From Codonopsis lanceolata (taxonomy: Eukaryota; Streptophyta; Magnoliopsida; Asterales; Campanulaceae), in contig CM028377.1 of the NCBI GenBank assembly GCA_013146195.2, forward strand, positions 36,833,632 to 36,897,631: 64,000 bases of DNA. The letters are read 5' to 3'. How positions within the stretch are numbered: the stretch's first letter is position 1; the number at the start of each line of letters is the position of its first letter. A program made the position numbers and the translations under genes. A model generated the notes under the pieces. The model ran no database searches. It saw only the letters and a program-made list of their open reading frames with translations, and was not told the DNA's origin. Below, one piece after another: positions 56,938 to 64,000 of the stretch.

Positions 56938-57700
56938 TTAAGTTACGTTAACTTAAGTTAAGTTAAGTTATGTTATGTTAAGTTAAGTTACGTTACATTT
57001 ATGTTAAGTTAAGTTACGTTACGTTAAGCTAAGTTAATTTAAGTTAAGTTACGTTACGTTAAGCTAAGTTAAGTTATGTTACGTTAAGTTAAGCTAAGTT
57101 AAGTTATGTTACGTTAAGTTAAGCTAAGTTAAGTTAAGTTACATCACGTTTAACCTAAGTTAAGTTACGCTACATTGCTAAGCTAAGTTACGCTACGTTA
57201 AGCTAAGTTAAGTTATGTTACGTTGTTAAGTTGCTAAGTTGCTGTTAAGCTAAGTTAATTTAAGTTGAAGTTAAGTTAAAATAAGCTGTTAAGTTAAGTT
57301 ACGTTACGTTAAGTTGCTAAGTTACGTTGCTGTTACGTTACGTTAAGTTAACTTAAGTTGCTTGCCAACTTGCCACGCTACGCTTAAGTTCGCCACGCTA
57401 CGCTGCTAAGTTGCCACGCCACGCTAAGCCAATTGCTAAGTTACGTTAAGTTGCCACGCCACGTTAAGTTGCCACGCCACGCCACGTTGCTGCTGCTAAG
57501 TTAAGTTGCTGTTGCTGTTAAGTTAAGTTAAGTTACATTGCCACGTTACGCCACGTTAAGTTACGACACGTTACACACGCTACATTGCCACGCCACGCCA
57601 CGCCACGTTAAGTTGCCACGTTACGCTACGTTAAGTTGTTACGCTACGTTAAGTTAAATTAAGTTGTTAAGTTACGCTACGCTAAATTACGTTAAGTTGT
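56938..57700. repeat. Pentanucleotide array, interrupted form (copy B)
   Basis: AAGTT/ACGTT units as in copy A, but from about 57165 on mixed with TTGCTAAGTTGC and GCCACGCCACG motifs absent from copy A. Shorter than A by about 190 bp. Confidence 0.92.
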
Positions 57701-57704
57701 TGTA

Positions 57705-58160
57705 ATGTGAATGTTTTAATTTTTGTAATTATATTGATGCTAATCATTTTAATTATTGATATTATATTATTAAATTAACATTTCAAATATTATTTTAATT
57801 TAATTTTGATTTAAGTTAACGTTACGTTACGTTAAGTTACGTTAAGTTAAGTTGTAATGTGAATGTTTTAATTTTTGTAATTATATTGATGCTAATCATT
57901 TTAATTATTGATATTATATTATTAAATTAACATTTCAAATATTAATTTAATTTAATTTAAATTTAAGTTAACGTCACGTCACGTTACGTGAAGTTAAGTT
58001 AAGTTGTAATGTGAATGTTTTAATTTTTGTAATTATATTGATGCTAATCATTTTAATTATTGATATTATATTATTAAATTAACATTTCAAATATTATTTT
58101 AATTTTATTTCAATTTAATTTCAAATATTATTGATATTGTATATTAATTAGAATTTAATT
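57705..58160. repeat. AT-rich repeat, three copies (copy B)
   Basis: Counterparts of the copy A block, starting near 57706, 57853 and 58006, with the same AAGTT/ACGTT separators. Confidence 0.9.
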
Positions 58161-58169
58161 TTCAATTTA

Positions 58170-58561
58170 TTTTCAGCGACGGAATTGTCCGTCGCTAAAG
58201 GTGACCTTTAGCGACGGAATTTTTGTCGTTGAAAATAAACTGAAATTAAATTCTGAAATATTCAGCGACGGAATTTTCCATCGCTGAAGGTCACCTTTAG
58301 CGATAGAATTTTCCGTCGCTGAAAGTTTTCATAATTTAATTTCAGTTTATTTTCAGCGACGGAAAATTTCGTCGCTAAAGGTCACCTTTAGCGACGAAAA
58401 ATTCCGTCACTGATAAATTCCGTCGCTAATTCCGTCGCTAAAGGTGACCTTCAAAGACGGAAAATTATGTCGTTGATACTCAATTCCGTCGCTGATGCTC
58501 AATTTCCGTTGCTAATCAGCGACGGAAAATTTCCGTCGCTGAAGGCACGGTTTGTAGTAGT
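58170..58561 (-). mobile_element. CACTA terminus with GCGACGG palindromes (copy B)
   Basis: Same block as 27810-28222, ending GGTTTGTAGTAGTG. Near the end copy B keeps an intact GCGACGGAAAATTTCCGTCGC palindrome where copy A has a degraded version. Confidence 0.7.
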
Positions 58562-59565
58562 GAAATTATCGGTGTATTACACTTAATGAGCCTGAGACGC
58601 GCTACATTTTTGTATTGTGGTTCAATAAATATCGGATTAAATTTATGAACCGCGGTACAATTATCTATTAAACTAAAATATTTAATGGCGATGCAAAAAA
58701 TTAACCCAATGAAACATATGAACCACGACTCGAAAATAGACTAGAGAAATTAAACTTTGAACCGCGGTGCCAAAATTAATGCAATGAAATTTATGAGCCA
58801 CGATTTAAAAATAGACTAGGAAATTAAATATTGAACCGCAGTGCAAAAATTAATGCAATGAAATTTACGAAGCCGGTTCAAAAATAGAATAGAAAATTAA
58901 ACTTTGAATCGCAGTGCAAAAATTAATGCAATGACATTTATGAACCGCGATACAAAAATAGACTAGGGATTTTAAACATTGAACTGCGGTGTAAAAATTA
59001 ATGCAATGAAATTTATGAACTGCGGTTCAAAAATAGATAAGGAAATTAAAATTTGAACCAAAGTGCAAAAATTAATGCAATAAAATTTATGAACCGCGGT
59101 TCAACAATAGACTAGGAAATCAAACTTTGAACCACGGTGCAAAAATTAATGCAATGAAATTTATGAACCGTGGTTCAAAAATAGACTAGGAAATTAAACT
59201 TTGAACCGCAATGCAAAATTAATGCAATGAAATTTATGAACCAAGGTTCAAAAATAGACTATGGAAATTAAACTTTGAACCACGGTGTAAAAATTAATGA
59301 AATGAAATTTATGAATTCCAGTTCAAAAATAGACAATGAAATTAAACTTTGAATCACGGTGCAAAAATTAATGCAATAAAATTTATGAACCGCGATTCAA
59401 AAATAGACTAGGAAATTAAATTTTAAACCACGGTGTAAAAATTAATGCAATAAAAAATTTTGAATCGCGTTTCAAAAATAGACTAAGAAATTAAAATTTG
59501 AACTGTGATGCAAAAGTTAATGCAATGAAATTTATGAACCGCGATTCGAAAATATATAAGGAATT

Positions 59566-59689
59566 TTTATTTTATTTTTACTTTTTTTTGTATACCATTC
59601 CCCCTAAAGGGACATGTGAAGGGATCAAACCTGAGACCTCACATTTTGTAAAGTCCAACCTCAACCACTTGGCCACACCTTAGGGTCAT
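59566..59689 (-). mobile_element. tRNA-derived SINE 1 (copy B)
   Basis: Orthologue of 29181-29300, at the same array position. B box reads GTTTGATCCC on the minus strand, closer to the consensus GGTTCGATCC than copy A. Confidence 0.75.
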
Positions 59690-59844
59690 ACTAGGAAATT
59701 AAACTTTAAACCGCAGTGCAAAAATTAATGCAATGAAATTTATGAACCGCAGTTTGAAAATAGACTAGGAAATTAAGCTTTGAACCGCAGTGCAAAAATT
59801 AATCCAAAAAATTTATGAACTGTAGTTCGAAAATAGACTAGGAA

Positions 59845-59971
59845 TTTTTTTTTAAACTTTTTTTTTTTTTTTGTAGACCTTTCCTCTAAAAGGGCATTAG
59901 AAGGGATCGAACTTGAGACCTCACATTTTGTAAAGTCTCAACTATATTACTTGGCCACCTCTTAGGGTCAT
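59845..59971 (-). mobile_element. tRNA-derived SINE 2 (copy B), TSD ACTAGGAA
   Basis: Orthologue of 29456-29578, with ACTAGGAA at 59837-59844 and 59972-59979. The A tail is slightly longer than in copy A. Confidence 0.82.
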
Positions 59972-60335
59972 ACTAGGAAATTAAACTTTAAACCGCGGTG
60001 CATAAATTAATGTAAAAAAAATTACGAACCGCAGTTCGAAAATAGACTAGGAAATTAAACTTTGAACTGTGGTGAAAAATAAATACAATGAAATTTATGA
60101 ACCGCAGTTCGAAAATAGACGAGGAAATTCAACTTTGAACCGCGGTGTAAAAATTAATGCAATGAAATTTATGAACCACGGTTTAAGAAATTAAACTTTG
60201 AACTGCAGTGCAAAAATTAATACAATGAAATTAATGAATTGCGGTTCAAAAATAGATTAGGAAATTACACTTTGATTATGAATCGTGGTTTAAAAATAGA
60301 CTAAGAAATTAAACTTTGAACCGCGATGCAAAAAT

Positions 60336-61671
60336 ATTATCTAATTTATTTTTGCACCGACATATAAAAGCATAAATAATGATGCATGCAGTCTCACACT
60401 TGATTATCTCGACCGTTTGGACCGGGTGCGCGGAAAAGGGCATAACTTTTGACTCGGTGGAGTTACGGGGCCCGCCACATATCAAATCGAAGCTCTCGGA
60501 AAGACGGACAAAATGAACCGAGTGAAACTCAGTTATGAGCTATTTTTAAGGCAAAAAAAACGTCATTTAGATAGGGTTTCGGGCCATTGAAGTTTTTTTA
60601 TTAGTTTCGGGTTTTTTTGTAATTTGGACAATTTATTGCTTTTAGGGTTTTGAGCATATTTAAACACTTTTAGGGTTGATTGAGAGGCAGTTTTTGCCGT
60701 TTTATGAATAAGACACTTTTTCCCAATTCCGGTATTCATTGAATCAACGTGAATTGATGCCCAGATCGTGGTAGGTTTGTGAACCTCAACAAGGTTTGGA
60801 AGATCAACGCTGGTAGTCGTGCGAGATCTCAACAGCTTTGATAATTATCGTTACTCTTATCTACCTTCCGCTACATCAAATAACTAGTTTACGTCTTCCA
60901 CCATCTTCTTCCATCTTCTCTGTCGTAAGCCTTCTTCTTCTTCCTTCTAACCCTCCAAACTCGGGACCTTTTGGACCCACATCTGGCCACGTCACTACAA
61001 ATTCAAACTTAAATAAAGACTCAATTGAAAAGTCATCCAATTAAAATTACAAAAGTCTCCAATTTAAAATACAACCATCCAAAATAAATTGCGAAACAAA
61101 AGTCTACTAATTTAACTATGTCTCTATTAAATTCCAAATCATAAATGTACGCCCTAAAAGTCTTGATTCATTCACTGGTATCCTCTACCTCAAGTTTAGT
61201 CTTTAATTACGATCTGGAAGAAGAGTGATGTAAAGGGTGAGCGAACAAAGTTCAGTAAGATCATACGTAGCTCCTCCGATTTCGAAGGAGGGTGACTCAA
61301 AGAATAATTGTGTTGCATGTAGAAAAGAGTTTAGATATTTGATAACTTGCAAAACCAAAAGATACGTATCGAACGACTAAAGAATTTTTTCTTTTTTTTT
61401 AAAGGAGAGTTCAAGCAAAACAAAATGTAGATCAAATAAGTTTTCCATTACTGTCTGTCTCATACCAGCTAATAACAACCAAATATCAAATACATTTATT
61501 AAGATCACGTAAATGTCTATTGACCAAGAACCAAATCTCCCGAAGGGTACGCAAATCCCCCGAATGGTACACAAATCTCCCCTAGGGTACACAAATCCTC
61601 AGAAGGGTACATTGTTATGGTATATCCGGATTACCGCACTCACGGGCCAAGAGTTTAGCTCTAATACCAAT
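60336..61671. other. Non-coding module and retroelement leader (copy B)
   Basis: Counterpart of 29951-31280, including the conserved GC block at 60474-60507, the CT-rich leader near 60895-60960 and the GGTACACAAATC tandem at 61533-61615. No gene. Confidence 0.55.
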
Positions 61672-62840
61672 TGTTAGTCCCAAATGGCACAATATTAAGC
61701 TAGAAGGGGAAGGGGGTTGAACAGCTTAATGTACACTTAAAACTTTTCGTAATAGTTCATAACGTAAGTACTTGCAACCTATTAGAAGGGTTGAAGCAAC
61801 GAAAGACTTTATAAGGATGAGAGACTAAGTCTGCTGGTGAAACACTATCGGTAGACTTAGCTGATTACTGAATTTTGTTGCTCAGGGGAATAAGTTAAGG
61901 CGATGAAGACAGTATAAAACAGATATCAACAGAATGAAAAGAACACATGTATTTTGAGATGGTTCGCACTATAAAAAGTGCTACGTCCACAATCAAGGCA
62001 GTCAACCTTTGATTTAAATGTACACTATATTTTCCACTAGTTCTATTACAGAAATATTTAATGGATCATGTACAAAATATTTTACTTGAGTTTGGGGGTG
62101 GGGAATTGAATATCTGCAAAAACAGAATATTCAATGTGCAGAAGAATAGTAATGTGTACAACAATAAGAATTGTTATTGAGGACTTCGTTGATCAGTTAA
62201 TGATCTCTTGAATGCACTGAATATGATGACTTGATGTTGTTGAATAGATTCAGAGCATTCTGTATCTTCAGTCTTCAATGACAGTATTTATATATGAGCA
62301 TTCTTGAGATCGTTGGGGAAGACGAAGTGAGAAACAACTCTATTAGGTTAATTGCATTAAATGTTTGGAGTTACTTTGTTCACTTCATCTTTAACTTGGA
62401 CTGATCAGGGTATGGAGAGGAGTAGGTGCAGCAACTAGAAGGTGCGCGACAAACAAAGTTTGCAAACCTGCAGTAGTTGGTATAGTCTGTTTGTGTCAGA
62501 CTGTACATCTACTCTGTCATGTTCAGGAGGCGAAAGTCTTCATTCTTCGAAAAAGCTGGAGAGGCGTGTCTAGGAAGTTAGGAGCTAATGATGATGGATT
62601 AATTCAAATTCAAACCAAAGATAGCTGAATTAAATAATCCACTTGAGCTTGATATCCGGATGAGCTAGACACGTCATGTTATCCGAGTGCATACAAGGTC
62701 TGCTGGTAAAGGCTGCTAGTGAAGTCTGCTGGTGAAACCTTCTGCTGAAGTCTTTTGCCGAAACCTATATGAAGTCTAAAAACTATTCTAAAGGTAAAGT
62801 TCTATACACAGTTGTTACGCTAACTGATACGCAGCTCATT
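61672..62840 (-). mobile_element. Copia-type LTR with primer site (copy B)
   Basis: Counterpart of 31284-32475, with the same minus-strand ACTAACA end and TTGGTATTAGAGCT primer site. It lacks a 32-bp stretch present in copy A. Outer end estimated. Confidence 0.6.
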
Positions 62841-64000
62841 TAACCACTAAGTATTGAACCTAATGTAATGAATGAACAAATGCAAATTAAGATACATATG
62901 AGAAACAACAACAACCCTAAAATAAAACAAACATTATGCAAACTTTTTATATAAATCCTAAATCAATATAATTAGAGTCTCCAAAATAACCTTTTGACAA
63001 AAGTCATAAAACTTAAATATTTAATCAAGTTAAATATCAAGAAAGCCAAAATAATTAATAAATATATTTTAACTAAGTAAACAAAAAACTCCATGACCAT
63101 ACAAAAAAATTATGCTAAATCGTGGAACCAAAAATATATTAATCCTTTAAAAAATGAAGTGATGTAGGCATTGTATGATCTTTAAAAAATTGTAAGAACG
63201 TTTTTGATAGTCCATAGGAATTTAAGGTTTTTGTCTTTTAACTTGATACACCTTCTGTTTCGAGAAAATAGTCCATTATTTTATTTTAAAATCTTTTATT
63301 TAAAATTTTATTTTCAAAAGTAAAGTGTTATTTTATTATTAATTAATTATTAAATGTGTCATTTTTTTAAAAATAAGTTTGACTAACTTTAAACAAAAAC
63401 TTTTTATCCGAAGAGAAAAAAAATCAGAGTAAAAATAATAAAACCATTGTGGGTAATTGTTTTTCCCTCTCTCCTCTTATAACCGTGAACCCTTATCGTC
63501 CATTCGTACTATCAATGACCCCTCGCACTCACATCACCTTCTACTATCTACAAAACGTGTCATCCTCCCTCAACACACACACAAAAATATCTAAATCAGT
63601 ACAGTTAGTAGAATAGATCAATTTGTTTAAAACGTGTCTTTCTCATCCAGAAATGGCTAGTTTTCCACCATACTTCCTCTTATCAGTCTCTCTTATCTAG
63701 TTTATGACCTACCTATTCCTGAGAGCAGCTACATAGGAGGATCCATTGGTAGCTTTACAAGTATTTTGCAAAATAATGAGGTAGCTTCATTAGCCACAAA
63801 AAGAAAGAAAAGGTTTTGGTAGCCTTCAATGCTACCGTAGCATTAACTTCAAGTCTTCAACAAAAAAATAAAATAAAAATGAAACGACATTGTTTTGAAC
63901 CAAAATACAATGAAACGGTGTGGTATAAATTGTAGAATTCAATCAGCAATTTCAAAACATTGAATAGTGGCCGACATATTATTTTCCCTCCTTTCCACGT
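62841..64000. other. AT-rich end of copy B with empty hAT site
   Basis: Matches 32476-33298 followed directly by 34575-34901. The uninterrupted CTAGTTTT at 63657-63664 is the empty site of the copy A insertion. No gene. Confidence 0.6.

Larger units (their letters stand above)
58620..60335. repeat. About 73-bp satellite-like array (copy B)
   Basis: As in copy A, with one extra unit near 59363-59440 and slightly different sites of CG decay. Contains both SINEs. Confidence 0.92.
56027..64000. repeat. Segmental duplication copy B (runs off the window)
   Basis: Direct repeat of 25482-34901, offset by about 30.5 kb. It lacks the hAT-like insertion. The B-side similarity starts exactly where copy A meets the assembly gap, so the true left border is unknown. 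The right border lies beyond 64000. Confidence 0.95.

Overview
The window is repeat-dense nuclear DNA from a flowering plant, most likely a eudicot. The evidence is a BAHD acyltransferase gene, fragments of the thylakoid TL17.4 and ATG8 genes, plant-type telomere repeats (CCCTAAA), plant CACTA, Stowaway, Tourist and SINE elements, and Ty1/copia and Ty3/gypsy (Tat) retrotransposons. I found no undamaged, complete protein-coding gene. Calls rest on reading the sequence and on recall of protein families; no database search was run.

Layout. 1-3630: AT-rich, old LTR-like DNA. 3631-5522: solo LTR with target-site duplication (TSD) GTTAT. 5929-12152: two broken Ty1/copia elements of one family facing each other tail to tail, with a Tourist MITE inside the right-hand LTR. 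12806-18609 (minus strand): a BAHD acyltransferase gene split by a 4.44-kb CACTA element (14062-18500, TSD CTA). 18742-22421: a 3.68-kb solo LTR (TSD GGCCC) just upstream of that gene. 22427-25381: the 5' part of a decayed Tat-type Ty3/gypsy element, ending at a 100-N assembly gap.

25482-34901 and 56027-64000 are two direct copies of one segment (A and B). Each holds a reversed Tat RT fragment, eight 61-bp tandem units, a pentanucleotide AAGTT/ACGTT array, three AT-rich repeats of about 0.15 kb, GCGACGG palindromes ending in a CACTA terminus, an array of about 73 bp carrying two tRNA-derived SINEs, and a copia-type LTR on the minus strand. Copy A alone has a 1.27-kb hAT-like insertion. A third, rearranged set of the same parts lies at 36420-38470 with the pentamer array inverted.

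38700-43150: a probable broken first exon resembling CDT1, about 1 kb of degenerate telomere-like repeat, and a tandem repeat of about 180 bp. 43158-48666 is the most notable element: a CACTA transposon (TSD GAA) carrying exon pieces of three unrelated host genes (TL17.4, an NT-C2 domain protein and ATG8) plus a transposase-associated remnant, that is, a Pack-CACTA. 48900-54410: further CACTA termini, Stowaway MITEs (one nested in another) and T-rich spacer. 54411-56445: RT and RNase H of a Tat element on the minus strand, running into copy B.

The genes do not form a pathway. The biology here is transposition: insertion into a gene, gene-fragment capture, unequal recombination to solo LTRs, nested insertion and segmental duplication.
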